A DNA stretch of 64,000 bases from an uncultured Croceitalea sp. (GCA_947503285.1 CANNDD010000004.1:310001-374000), one strand, 5' to 3'. Shown: positions 7,355 through 15,154, numbered from the stretch's first letter. Numbers and translations: made by a program. Notes: generated from the letters alone by a model not told the origin.

Positions 7355-9151
7355 TTACATTGCAGGTTTTAGTTTATAGGTGATCCTAGGTAATTGTTGC
7401 CGCCATAAGTTGTGGTATAGGCCCTTTTTGGCATAGAGCAGTTCATGAGGCCCCTGTTCGACTACTTTTCCTTTGTCCAACACCACAATAGTATCGGCAT
7501 TGACGACGGTACTCAGACGGTGCGCAATGATGATAATCGTTTTGTGCTGCTCTCGAAGTTGTTGTACCACTTTTTGCACGAAGGTCTCCGAACTACTATC
7601 CAATGAACTGGTTGCTTCATCCAAAACCAATATTTCGGGTTGTTTGTACAGGGCCCGTGCAATAGCAATCCGCTGTTTCTGACCGCCAGAAAGGCTTGCC
7701 CCATTCTCCCCCAGATAAGTACCAAAACCATTGGGTAAGCCCTCAATGAATTCCGTAATACCGATTCGGGTGCAGATTTCTAGTATAAATTCCATGTTAG
7801 GCTCCATTTCACCAACGGCTATGTTCTCAACAACATTACCGGCAAACAGGTCTATTTTTTGCGGTACTACCGCTACTAGCCTACGAAGGCTCTCGTTTTC
7901 AATGTACCGCAGATTGGTGTTGCCGATATGGATACTCCCATTACTAATGGGATAGATGTTCTGTAGTAAGGAGACCAAGGTAGATTTACCAGAGCCACTT
8001 TCACCTACGAAGGCCGTAATCTCCCCCTTCTTTATTTCAAGTTCAAACGCTTTGAATACTTCTACCCTAGTACCATAGCTGAAGTCCACTTTTTCAAATT
8101 TGATATTACCTATTTTATCCGGTGACAGTTCCATTCTCTTACGGCCCTCCTCCTGTTCAAGGTCCAATATCTCAAATAGACGATCGGCAGCGATCAAGGC
8201 ATTCTGGATTTCTTTGTTCGCACCGATCAAGCTAACCAAGGGGCCGGTAAAATACCCCACTATCGCGTAAAAGGACAACAGCTCACCCGGGGTGATCTCT
8301 TTTTGGATCACAAAAATAGATCCTGTCCATAAAAGGACGATAACGAACAGTTGTGAGATGGTATTGGACGAGGTGCCTGAAAAAACGGCGTTGAGGGCCG
8401 ATTGATATCCTGTGTTCAATAACTTGATAAACCGGGTCTCTGTTTTGAGATTGGCATAACCCTCTATACCAAAACGTTTTATCGTTCCGACCGAATTCAA
8501 TGATTCCACCAATTGGCTTTCTAAATCGGCAGCGTCTTCCATGACCTTTCGCTCCACTTTTTTATTAAGCTGGTTCACGACGACATAGATCAATAGGTAA
8601 ATGGGGATGATCGTGGCCATGACAAGGGCCAGCTTCCAATAGTAGGTGAACATTAGCCCGAATGAAAAAGCCACGATCAAGATGTTCACGGTCAGGGTCA
8701 GTGCGACCCCATTGATAAAATTCCTGATCTTTACGGCATCGCCAATCCTTGAAATGATTTCGCCTACCCGCATGGTATCAAAAAACTGCTGGGGCAATTT
8801 TAAAAGGTGTTTGTAGTAGCCGAGTATCAGCCTTGCATCGATCTGTTGCCCCGTTTTGATCAAGAAAACATCCTTAAAAACACCGATCAGCACCTTGCCC
8901 AATAATAGGGCTATCATTATCAGGCCCAATAGGTTCAACAGCTTGGTATTGCCATCGACCAGAACATGGTCCGTGATCTTTTGGATATAGATGGACGTGG
9001 AGAAGCCAAGCAAGGTGTAAACAACGGCCCCAAAAAAGGCTTGCACCAATACCGTGCCATGGGGCTTTAACAAAAACCAGAACCTTTTGAGATTGGACAC
9101 CTTTTCATTACCCTTTTTAAACCCCTGGTTCGGAACGAGCAGTACCAGCAC
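7355..9151 (-). CDS. Peptide exporter ABC transporter, membrane + ATPase part (split from its C39 domain)
   Basis: 598 aa from a possible GTG at 9151. Residues ~25-320 are an ABC exporter membrane domain with about six segments. The ATPase follows with Walker A 'GESGSGKST', signature 'LSGGQKQRIAIARAL', Walker B 'ILVLDEATSSLD' and switch His 'AHRLSTV'. The frame is continuous with the upstream C39 peptidase ORF (9158-9532): only a TGA and codons for Thr-Gly lie between. Homologues are a single ~700-aa chain that normally reads ...EWTGVLVLL... at this point, so the TGA replaces a Trp codon. The part may still be made by re-initiation at 9151, or the gene may be a pseudogene. Confidence 0.85.
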   Translation of the reverse strand: MLVLLVPNQGFKKGNEKVSNLKRFWFLLKPHGTVLVQAFFGAVVYTLLGFSTSIYIQKITDHVLVDGNTKLLNLLGLIMIALLLGKVLIGVFKDVFLIKTGQQIDARLILGYYKHLLKLPQQFFDTMRVGEIISRIGDAVKIRNFINGVALTLTVNILIVAFSFGLMFTYYWKLALVMATIIPIYLLIYVVVNQLNKKVERKVMEDAADLESQLVESLNSVGTIKRFGIEGYANLKTETRFIKLLNTGYQSALNAVFSGTSSNTISQLFVIVLLWTGSIFVIQKEITPGELLSFYAIVGYFTGPLVSLIGANKEIQNALIAADRLFEILDLEQEEGRKRMELSPDKIGNIKFEKVDFSYGTRVEVFKAFELEIKKGEITAFVGESGSGKSTLVSLLQNIYPISNGSIHIGNTNLRYIENESLRRLVAVVPQKIDLFAGNVVENIAVGEMEPNMEFILEICTRIGITEFIEGLPNGFGTYLGENGASLSGGQKQRIAIARALYKQPEILVLDEATSSLDSSSETFVQKVVQQLREQHKTIIIIAHRLSTVVNADTIVVLDKGKVVEQGPHELLYAKKGLYHNLWRQQLPRITYKLKPAM

Positions 9152-9157
9152 CCCTGT

Positions 9158-9532
9158 TCATTCTTTTTTGAAGGCTTCATGCGACCGTTTTTCCATTTTG
9201 CCTGAACCGGGGTCCATGACCAGTACGTGGGTTTTCGTGACCCCATAGATGACTACATAATGATGTAGTTTTTCCTTAACGATGATGTGGGCAATAGACG
9301 GCTTTGGTATCTTGAACAGGCTCTCAAAATCACCACGGACCCCCTTGGCATCGAAACTGAGTTTTTCCGCTGCTTTGATCAAGCCAAATACATTGGTCCC
9401 TTTTTTATCGGTCCCCGCATATTGCCGAATACGTGCAATGGGGTATTTTAATTTGTAATGGGCGGATATCGATGCCAGACAAGCTGCCCCACAATCGGTA
9501 ATATCATGTTGTTTTATCGTTCTTTTTGCCAT
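9158..9532 (-). CDS. C39 peptidase domain (N-terminal part of split exporter)
   Basis: 124 aa. This is a complete C39 bacteriocin-processing peptidase domain, with catalytic Cys in 'HDITDCGAACLASIS', His in 'KLHHYVVIYG' and Asp in 'VLVMDPGSG'. C39 domains cut double-glycine leaders during export. It ends at TGA 9158-9160, in frame with the transporter body. A single base change at 9158 (TGA to TGG) would restore a full-length peptidase-ABC protein. Its start is 9 nt after the second HTH gene. Free-standing C39 domains exist, but the exact frame continuity argues for a recent nonsense mutation. Confidence 0.85.
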   Translation of the reverse strand: MAKRTIKQHDITDCGAACLASISAHYKLKYPIARIRQYAGTDKKGTNVFGLIKAAEKLSFDAKGVRGDFESLFKIPKPSIAHIIVKEKLHHYVVIYGVTKTHVLVMDPGSGKMEKRSHEAFKKE

Positions 9533-9541
9533 TCTTTGATA

Positions 9542-9853
9542 CTATGAAAATGAAAATGAATGCTTGTGGATAAGCTGGCCGGTAGAGGTCGTATAGGGTA
9601 TCTTCATGTTATCGCTTACCGTAGCGATGGTAATATCAACTTTCGAATGAAAACCGTATATGTATGAAAAGGTCTGGACACGCGCATCGTAACGAATGGG
9701 TTGGCCAAACTGCTCTAATTGTTCCAATAATCTATGGGCACATGAAATACTGATACCCAGCTTTCTGGCAATGACATCGATAGGCCCCGTAGTTCTTTTT
9801 TTGACCATTTGGTGCAAACGTTCCATTTTCTTTAATTCTTGAATAAATTCCAT
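9542..9853 (-). CDS. 103-aa HTH protein of the peptide locus (copy 2)
   Basis: 103 aa from the ATG at 9853. This start is preferred over the longer frame beginning at 9904 because it gives the same length as the paralog at 7031-7342 and falls just after the HlyD reading frame ends (9865). The HTH is 'GPIDVIARKLGISISCAHRLLEQLEQFG', followed by 'YDARVQTFSYIYGF', which parallels 'YDLANQSYAYSKP' of copy 1. It sits between the HlyD gene and the C39 peptidase gene. The C-terminal 35 residues are not shared with copy 1. Probable local regulator. Confidence 0.72.
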   Translation of the reverse strand: MEFIQELKKMERLHQMVKKRTTGPIDVIARKLGISISCAHRLLEQLEQFGQPIRYDARVQTFSYIYGFHSKVDITIATVSDNMKIPYTTSTGQLIHKHSFSFS

Positions 9854-9864
9854 AACATCTGTAG

Positions 9865-10059
9865 TTAATATTGGGCCAGCGTTTTTTTCGATGGATTGAC
9901 CCAATCGTCCACTTTATCATATAATAATTGGTAGAGTGTTCGTTCGGCCAGTTGAAATCTTGCGTTCAAGGTCATTCCCTTGCCCAGTTGCCCCTTATAC
10001 CCATTTTTAAGGCTTAGGGTTCGTGTATTCAGTTTGCACTGGATTTTATACACGGGCCC
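9865..10059 (-). pseudogene. C-terminal fragment of frameshifted HlyD
   Basis: 64 codons in the frame shifted +1 relative to the main HlyD ORF: GPVYKIQCKL ... YKGQLGKGMTLNARF ... 'LYQLLYDKVDDWVNPSKK'. This is the standard end of Bacteroidota HlyD adaptor proteins ('QLLYDKxDDWLNP'). It has no good start of its own (the frame opens within the end of the main ORF). Removing one base near the GGGCCC at 10054-10059 would join both parts into a protein of about 390 aa. Confidence 0.75.
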
Positions 10060-11029
10060 GCTCTTCGATGAGGACCACGTCATCGGCGACCCCTATTATG
10101 CTACCGTAGGCAAAGCCCCACTGGTTGTAGTTAAAGGCATCGATTTGAAATTTGACCTCTATTCCGGTATCGATCAGACCGATATCACTAGTAGCGACAT
10201 AGCACTCGGCAATCAGTTCGGTATCTGGGGTAATCTCACCTAGTACGGCACCGGCGTTTACGAAACTGCCTTTGTGCAGGCCCTGTGTATTTATCAGTAC
10301 CCCTGTCACAGGGGCCTTTAATACATAGCTGTTCTTATCACCAAGTACTTGTTTGATATTGTTTTCCAATTCTTCAAGTACGATAAGGGATTCTGAGAGG
10401 TCGGTTTGCCAGATATTCAATTGTCTTTTCTTTATCTGGTATAATGCATTTTCGGCAAGGTCGTAGTTGAGCTTGATCTCGTCGAATTCCACCTGTGCAA
10501 TAACCCCTTTTGACAATAGTTTCTTATTTCTTTTAAAATCCTCTTTGAGCTTTCTGATTTTGGTATGATGTTCTGCCAATAGAGATCGGTGTTCAATCAA
10601 TTGCCGCCGGTATTTTGGGGTCTTCAAGTGTGTACTGCTCGGGGACTGCGCTACAATAAGGTTTTTCAGGTCGTTCACCTCTTTTTCCAAGGTTGTGATT
10701 TTCTTCGTACTGAGTTGAAGCTTTTCGTCAAGTACTGTGGTTTCCAATACGAGCAGGGTATCACCGGGGGAGACTGTAGTATTATTACGTAGGTTTGAGA
10801 AGGTGACCCTACCTTGGTTGATACTTGTGATGGACACCCTTTCGATATTGGGCCTAATCAGGCCTCGGGCAGCGGTGAAGATGGGAATCTTTATAAATGG
10901 TAGGCTTACAAAGCCCCCAATCAACAAGGTGAGTATCAAACCGTAAATGACCTTACTACCGACAGAATTCTTGGGAATAAAATGCTGTACGGTATATACG
11001 ATGATTTCTTTCGGAAAAACTTGTTTCAT
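10046..11029 (-). CDS. HlyD-family membrane fusion protein, truncated by a frameshift
   Basis: 327 aa. One N-terminal membrane anchor (about residues 26-48, 'GLILTLLIGGFVSLPFI'), then a periplasmic adaptor with a lipoyl half-motif ('GRVTFSNLRNNTTVSPGDTLLVL'), a long coiled coil (about 85-215), the second lipoyl half ('VLKAPVTGVLINTQG') and part of the beta barrel. It bridges the inner-membrane ABC exporter to an outer-membrane channel. The normal C-terminus lies in another frame just downstream, so the ORF ends early with ...IEERARV. It is the first gene of the minus-strand export operon; no outer-membrane TolC partner is encoded nearby. Confidence 0.85.
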   Translation of the reverse strand: MKQVFPKEIIVYTVQHFIPKNSVGSKVIYGLILTLLIGGFVSLPFIKIPIFTAARGLIRPNIERVSITSINQGRVTFSNLRNNTTVSPGDTLLVLETTVLDEKLQLSTKKITTLEKEVNDLKNLIVAQSPSSTHLKTPKYRRQLIEHRSLLAEHHTKIRKLKEDFKRNKKLLSKGVIAQVEFDEIKLNYDLAENALYQIKKRQLNIWQTDLSESLIVLEELENNIKQVLGDKNSYVLKAPVTGVLINTQGLHKGSFVNAGAVLGEITPDTELIAECYVATSDIGLIDTGIEVKFQIDAFNYNQWGFAYGSIIGVADDVVLIEERARV

Positions 11030-11047
11030 GGATTTCTAGCTGAATTT

Positions 11048-11055
11048 CAAATATA
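11048..11055 (-). promoter_or_regulatory. -7 promoter element of the export operon
   Basis: Minus strand TATATTTG, a perfect TAnnTTTG match, 19 nt upstream of the hlyD start. It suggests that the export operon is read from here toward the peptide genes, which have no such element of their own that I could find. Confidence 0.5.
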
Positions 11056-11134
11056 GTAAATATTCTATATTATCGTAATTATTCTCAAAATTTAATTCTT
11101 TATCCTTACTTCAAAGCTTTTATATAGAAAATAG

Positions 11135-11142
11135 TATATTTG
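11135..11142 (+). promoter_or_regulatory. -7 promoter element of the XRE-like gene
   Basis: TATATTTG, a perfect TAnnTTTG match, 22 nt before the ATG at 11165. Together with the divergent element at 11048-11055 it defines a 135-nt shared control region, very AT-rich, in which the regulator could control both directions. Confidence 0.5.
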
Positions 11143-11164
11143 TAATACCGCATAAAAATTCACT

Positions 11165-11548
11165 ATGTTCAAGACCGTAGACCGCTTAATGGAGTTTATA
11201 CAACATGCTGGGCTAAGTGCACGACAATTTGACCTTTCCATAGGGGCCAGCAATGGCTATACCCTACGGATGAAAAAGAATAATGCTTCTATTGGTAGTG
11301 ATGTCATTGAGACTATTATACGTACCTATCCGCAATTAAATTTGATTTGGTTGATAACCGGTGAGGGTGAAATGCTTAAGCCGGATCCCGAAATCTTAAA
11401 AACAGGGGAACTTCCCTTAAGTGAGCAAAAACGGCTTGAAAAAATTATCGAGGCAAAAATAAAGGAACGCCACGAGAAAGAGCTTAAGGAATTGCTGAAC
11501 GAGGTGACCGCTGAAATAGAGAAACGTAATAAGAAATCAGGCCATTAG
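11165..11548 (+). CDS. XRE-like regulator, divergent from export operon
   Basis: 127 aa. The N-terminal ~75 residues match the Bacteroidota helix-turn-helix type that ends with 'YPQLNLIWLITGEGEML'. The same module is present in the protein at 23370 ('FPEVNLYWLLNGKGNF'). Residues ~85-127 are a highly charged coiled coil ('SEQKRLEKIIEAKIKERHEKELKE' region), probably for dimerisation. It is transcribed away from the HlyD/ABC/peptide operon, the usual place for a local repressor. The target is inferred. Confidence 0.75.
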   Translation: MFKTVDRLMEFIQHAGLSARQFDLSIGASNGYTLRMKKNNASIGSDVIETIIRTYPQLNLIWLITGEGEMLKPDPEILKTGELPLSEQKRLEKIIEAKIKERHEKELKELLNEVTAEIEKRNKKSGH

Positions 11549-11592
11549 ACCCCGCCTTTTGCCTGCTATCATGCCAAGGTATTGATTATCCA

Positions 11593-12621
11593 TTAGGTAT
11601 TCCTTAGTTTATTTTCCAAGGTTTTCTTTAATGCTTTTAAATCTTCAATTTCCATAGTAGACCGCTCTCCTTTCAATTTATGGAACATACGCCTCACTTC
11701 CTCAATATCATCAGCCTCTTTTTGGCTTTGATGCAACAACATTTTTTCGATACGCCTCTTGGTCTCTATATAAATCGTGCTACCTATATACTGATCTTTG
11801 GCATTTTTTGATAGGGAAATCAATAGTAACCCAATTAGGGTCAACAAGGGTAAGGCTTGAAGAATCTCATATTGATCCATGATGTGCGTCTCTGTATTAA
11901 AAATAGACCTTATTTGATAAATCGTTACTAAAATAGGGCTTAACAAGGCATATTTCCACCATTGCCTTTCCATAAAAAACCAGACAAGTAAAGGGATTAA
12001 CAAACCCAATTTAGCACCAAATGTCCACATAAAAGATAAAAAATCGGGAAATCCAAAGCTCCCGATGGTTATAAAGCCTAAGTCCATTTGGATTAAAGTG
12101 TCTGGAATAATGATATACGATAGCCTCAAAAATAAAGCAAGTAGAATCATCAGTGCGTAGAAACGCTCGATTGAAGATGAACAACGTAGATTAGTCCATG
12201 CCTTTGATATACTAAAACGTTGCATTCGCAATGTAATCAAGTTTAGTATGGAAACAAAAACTACAGTAAGTAATTCATAATGTTTGGATAATGGTTCTAC
12301 CCCATAAAAGAATTCTTCACAAAGCCGATATGCCAAATACCACATTAAAAACCATAGCACATGTCTAATTAATCCTTTTGAACGAGTATAAAAAATAATG
12401 GAATAAAACAAGCCCAAAACTTGATGTGCCACGGCCCATACAAACAATTGGTCAGTGTTATAAGAATTTACGATTTTAAAACCGAACAAATCAAAAGTTG
12501 AGGCTTTATTTCCATCAAATAGCAGGTGTACGGGAATCAACAAAGGAAGACAAAAGAGCAGTACTGCCATCGCAACTTCCTTAGTAAACCCTTTTTTCGA
12601 TATTTCCCTAGATTTTGTCAT
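11593..12621 (-). CDS. Multi-pass membrane protein with C-terminal coiled coil (paralog A)
   Basis: 342 aa with about eight hydrophobic segments and a charged C-terminal coiled coil from about residue 290 ('RIEKMLLHQSQKEADDIEEV'). It is a clear paralog of the next gene: both begin with a '(L/I)LFCLPLLI' segment and share 'GLxxPLxVWFxMERxWWKYALLSPILxTxYQ'-type central blocks and 'LISLSKNAKDQY'. A shorter relative is encoded at 14528. I do not recognise the family. It is AT-rich and lies between the peptide export locus and tsaE, so a link to the peptide locus is possible but not shown. Confidence 0.7.
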   Translation of the reverse strand: MTKSREISKKGFTKEVAMAVLLFCLPLLIPVHLLFDGNKASTFDLFGFKIVNSYNTDQLFVWAVAHQVLGLFYSIIFYTRSKGLIRHVLWFLMWYLAYRLCEEFFYGVEPLSKHYELLTVVFVSILNLITLRMQRFSISKAWTNLRCSSSIERFYALMILLALFLRLSYIIIPDTLIQMDLGFITIGSFGFPDFLSFMWTFGAKLGLLIPLLVWFFMERQWWKYALLSPILVTIYQIRSIFNTETHIMDQYEILQALPLLTLIGLLLISLSKNAKDQYIGSTIYIETKRRIEKMLLHQSQKEADDIEEVRRMFHKLKGERSTMEIEDLKALKKTLENKLRNT

Positions 12622-12654
12622 TTATGCTTACTATTGCTATTAAAAAGGAAAAAA

Positions 12655-13710
12655 CTAAGCCCGTTCCCCCAATTCATGTTCCAATTGCTTCTTGATTTCC
12701 ATCAAATCGTTGATAGCAACGGTCGTCTTTTGTTCTTTTAAGTCGGTCAATCGCCTTTTGGTATCCGAAATGGCATTTACGTGTTCTTGATTTCTTTGTT
12801 CCAATAACCTTTCAATTCGCGAGCTGGTTTTTTGATAGACTAATTGAGCTACGTATTGGTCTTTTGCGTTCTTAGATAGAGCAATCAACACCAAAGCAAC
12901 TAATAGCAAAAAAGGTGATGACTCAAAAATTTCATGTTCATCTAAAACATCAAGATCACTGGAGCCACTTAGGATAGTTTTCATTTGATAAAACGTTAAA
13001 AGTATAGGACTTAGCAAAGCATATTTCCACCATTTTCTTTCCATCAAATACCACATAAATACAATGAATGATAAGCCCAATTTGTAGCCCATGACCCAAA
13101 TAAAAACTGATACGTTTGAAAATCCAAAATTTGAAATTTTCAAAAAAACTAAATCTAATTCCTGGATAGTAGTACCTACAAATCTGTAAAGGAGGAACAA
13201 AAGAAAAGTCATGATAACCGCAAATAAAAAGAAACCTTCCCTCCTTCTGAATTTAATAAATGGATTTTTCTCTTTATAAAGACAAAATGATAATCTAAAG
13301 TTTGATAGATTAAAAACTAATATCGTGGCTAAAATACCCGAGGTCAGTCTTCTTTGAGATTGAATATTTTCAATTTGATTGATAAACTCACAAAGAAACT
13401 CATACGTCAACCACCATATTAATAGCAGTAAAAAGGGCTTTAAAGCACTACTAGTATTTGAGAAAAATAATATCGTAAAAATTAAAGGAATTGCAATTAG
13501 TAATAAACACCATACCAAACCCATATCGCTACCATGTGCGTTCTCAAATTTCAAACCAAAAAGGGTAAAGTTAGTAACACTATCTTCACTAAATAAAGCA
13601 TGTATAGAAATCAATAATGGCAAACAGAAGAGAATAGTGGCTAGCAATAGCTCCTTTAAATAATTGTCCTTAAATTTCGCAGGGAATACAACCACAGCAA
13701 AAAGATACAA
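12655..13710 (-). CDS. Multi-pass membrane protein with C-terminal coiled coil (paralog B)
   Basis: 351 aa from the ATG at 13710. A GTG at 13695 would give exactly the same distance to the shared 'KExxxAxxLFCLPLLI' block as in paralog A and is an equally good start. Around eight membrane segments are followed by a coiled coil ('RIERLLEQRNQEHVNAISDT'). Shared blocks with paralog A include 'ERKWWKYALLSPIL' and 'ALSKNAKDQYVA'. The ATG at 13710 lies only 5 nt from the divergent tsaE ATG. Function unknown. Confidence 0.7.
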   Translation of the reverse strand: MYLFAVVVFPAKFKDNYLKELLLATILFCLPLLISIHALFSEDSVTNFTLFGLKFENAHGSDMGLVWCLLLIAIPLIFTILFFSNTSSALKPFLLLLIWWLTYEFLCEFINQIENIQSQRRLTSGILATILVFNLSNFRLSFCLYKEKNPFIKFRRREGFFLFAVIMTFLLFLLYRFVGTTIQELDLVFLKISNFGFSNVSVFIWVMGYKLGLSFIVFMWYLMERKWWKYALLSPILLTFYQMKTILSGSSDLDVLDEHEIFESSPFLLLVALVLIALSKNAKDQYVAQLVYQKTSSRIERLLEQRNQEHVNAISDTKRRLTDLKEQKTTVAINDLMEIKKQLEHELGERA

Positions 13711-13715
13711 TTCTT

Positions 13716-14123
13716 ATGAATATAATCTATAACAAGAAGGATATTTTCGATATAGCTGCTGTAGTTTTAACAAAAACAACAAAAAAGACCTTTTGTTTTT
13801 ACGGGCAAATGGGTACTGGCAAAACCACGTTGATCAAAGCGATGTTACTTCATATTGGGGCAGTAGACGTTGGCAATAGCCCTACGTTCGGCCTTGTCAA
13901 CGAATACCATGATGCTAAAGGCCATTTGCTTGCTTTTCATTTTGATTTCTATCGGTTAAACAGTGAGGAAGAGGCCTATGACCTAGGGCTTGAGGACTAT
14001 TTTTTAAGGGATGCCCATATTTTTATCGAATGGCCCGAAAAGATACCCAATCTGCTACCTGAAGGTATCTTACCACTAAAACTGCGGTTTATCGACGAAA
14101 CGACCCGCCGTATCGAATATTGA
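13716..14123 (+). CDS. tsaE: tRNA threonylcarbamoyladenosine biosynthesis ATPase TsaE
   Basis: 135 aa, the normal length. TsaE is the ATPase that works with TsaB and TsaD in making the t6A37 modification of ANN-decoding tRNAs. Walker A is 'GQMGTGKTT' at about residues 30-38, followed by the family block 'SPTFGLVNEY' and 'HFDFYRLNSEEEAYDLGLEDY', then 'IEWPEKIPNLLP'. In related genomes it follows porX directly and precedes ald; here both junctions carry extra genes. Confidence 0.95.
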   Translation: MNIIYNKKDIFDIAAVVLTKTTKKTFCFYGQMGTGKTTLIKAMLLHIGAVDVGNSPTFGLVNEYHDAKGHLLAFHFDFYRLNSEEEAYDLGLEDYFLRDAHIFIEWPEKIPNLLPEGILPLKLRFIDETTRRIEY

Positions 14124-14254
14124 TTCTTACAAAGAGCTTCTTAAAATTCTTTTGCTAAATTTCCTTTGAGAGAATTTAGGTCGATGAAATGTTGTAAATC
14201 TCAGTTGAAATGCATTTTTTTTCGTTGAAATGCAGTTATGACTGTATTTTTTCC

Positions 14255-14262
14255 TACATTTG
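14255..14262 (+). promoter_or_regulatory. -7 promoter element of the 44-aa exported peptide
   Basis: TACATTTG, a perfect TAnnTTTG match, 40 nt before the ATG at 14303. With the terminator at 14467-14498 it frames a short independent transcript of about 230 nt. Confidence 0.55.
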
Positions 14263-14302
14263 CATTTAATGAATTCATTTATTAATCCAAAAATTTAGTA
14301 CG

Positions 14303-14437
14303 ATGAACACTAAAAGAATGATTTTTGGAATCTTGGCCGTTGTAATGTTGGCGACCACCGCGGTTTCTACTATTACTATTGACGAACAAGATCACGGAGT
14401 TAAAAAAGGCCAGATGGTGAAGCGAGGTTCACATTAA
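14303..14437 (+). CDS. 44-aa exported peptide, unknown function
   Basis: MNTKRMIFGILAVVMLATTA is a signal-peptide-like N-terminus (two Lys/Arg, then a hydrophobic core ending in small residues). About 20 residues remain after the likely cut ('DEQDHGVKKGQMVKRGSH' at the end). It has its own -7 element and a strong terminator, which supports it as a real gene. No family recognised. The short charged tail could be a secreted peptide or the end of a small membrane-attached protein. Confidence 0.65.
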   Translation: MNTKRMIFGILAVVMLATTAVSTITIDEQDHGVKKGQMVKRGSH

Positions 14438-14466
14438 GACCAAGCCATAACTTCTTTGAACTCTCT

Positions 14467-14498
14467 AAAGGGACAACATACTATTGTTGTCCTTTTTT
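14467..14498 (+). terminator. Rho-independent terminator
   Basis: GGACAACA (14471-14478) pairs with TGTTGTCC (14485-14492), extendable by G-T and A-T pairs, and is followed by TTTTTT. It closes the 44-aa peptide transcript. Confidence 0.88.
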
Positions 14499-14527
14499 CG
14501 TTATAGGGGTGATAATTATAATGAAAG

Positions 14528-15097
14528 ATGCAGCGGAAAACCAAATTTAATCAACTAGCAAAAAAGAGAATTATCATTGAGTCGTTTGCGGCTTTTTTGA
14601 TTGTTTTGGCTCCTTTTGTATTCAAAAGTCATGAATATTTGCCTAGTGAAGCAGGTATAGAAAAAGTTAAAATTTTGTGGTTTGAACTGGGTACAAATGG
14701 TTTTCCTTCCTTAGAAATGCATGGTTGGTTTTTGGTTAGCAAGATTGTTCCTCTCTATCTTTTATTGATTTGGTTCTTTACCTGTAAACATTGGTGGTAC
14801 CATATTATACTGATTCCGGTTTTAATGTTTACTTTCCAATTATTCGAATCTTTCTTTTCTGATTCTGATTCGGAGGCCGTAATAGATAGCCAAAACTTAA
14901 TGTGGTTGTTACCCGTTTGTATTGTGGTCATTCCCTTTGTCTATTTTATCCGTTTAAAACTCTATGACAAACACGTTCATGGTATTGACTTAGAAGCCAT
15001 GGATGAAGAATTGAATATTCTTAAAGCCAAAGAAGAATTGCGTAAAGAGCGGGAAAAGTTGGAGCAACGCAAAGAGACCCTAGAGAAAAAAATGTAA
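14528..15097 (+). CDS. Short membrane protein with coiled coil (paralog C)
   Basis: 189 aa with about four membrane segments and a strongly charged C-terminal coiled coil ('KAKEELRKEREKLEQRKETL'). It corresponds to the C-terminal half of the proteins at 11593 and 12655: 'GTNGFPSLEMHGWFLVSKI', 'LLLIWFFTCKHWWYHIILIP' and the following 'Q...PL' segment line up with their blocks. Thus three relatives flank tsaE, two on the minus strand and this one on the plus strand. Function unknown. Confidence 0.65.
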   Translation: MQRKTKFNQLAKKRIIIESFAAFLIVLAPFVFKSHEYLPSEAGIEKVKILWFELGTNGFPSLEMHGWFLVSKIVPLYLLLIWFFTCKHWWYHIILIPVLMFTFQLFESFFSDSDSEAVIDSQNLMWLLPVCIVVIPFVYFIRLKLYDKHVHGIDLEAMDEELNILKAKEELRKEREKLEQRKETLEKKM

Positions 15098-15131
15098 ATT
15101 TGAATCGGACCCAGAACCACCATTATGGCTC

Positions 15132-15154
15132 TTACCGTTCTAAAAGAACGGTAA
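15132..15154. other. Perfect 10-bp hairpin before ald
   Basis: TTACCGTTCT (15132-15141) and AGAACGGTAA (15145-15154) form a perfect 10-bp stem with a 3-nt AAA loop, 57 nt before the ald start. No T-run follows on either strand. It could be an operator, an mRNA structure in the ald leader, or a weak terminator after paralog C. Confidence 0.5.

Noticed and set aside
5870-13715. Prophage or integrative element
   Set aside because: No integrase, transposase, tRNA end or flanking direct repeat was found; only the gene content and AT-rich composition suggest insertion.
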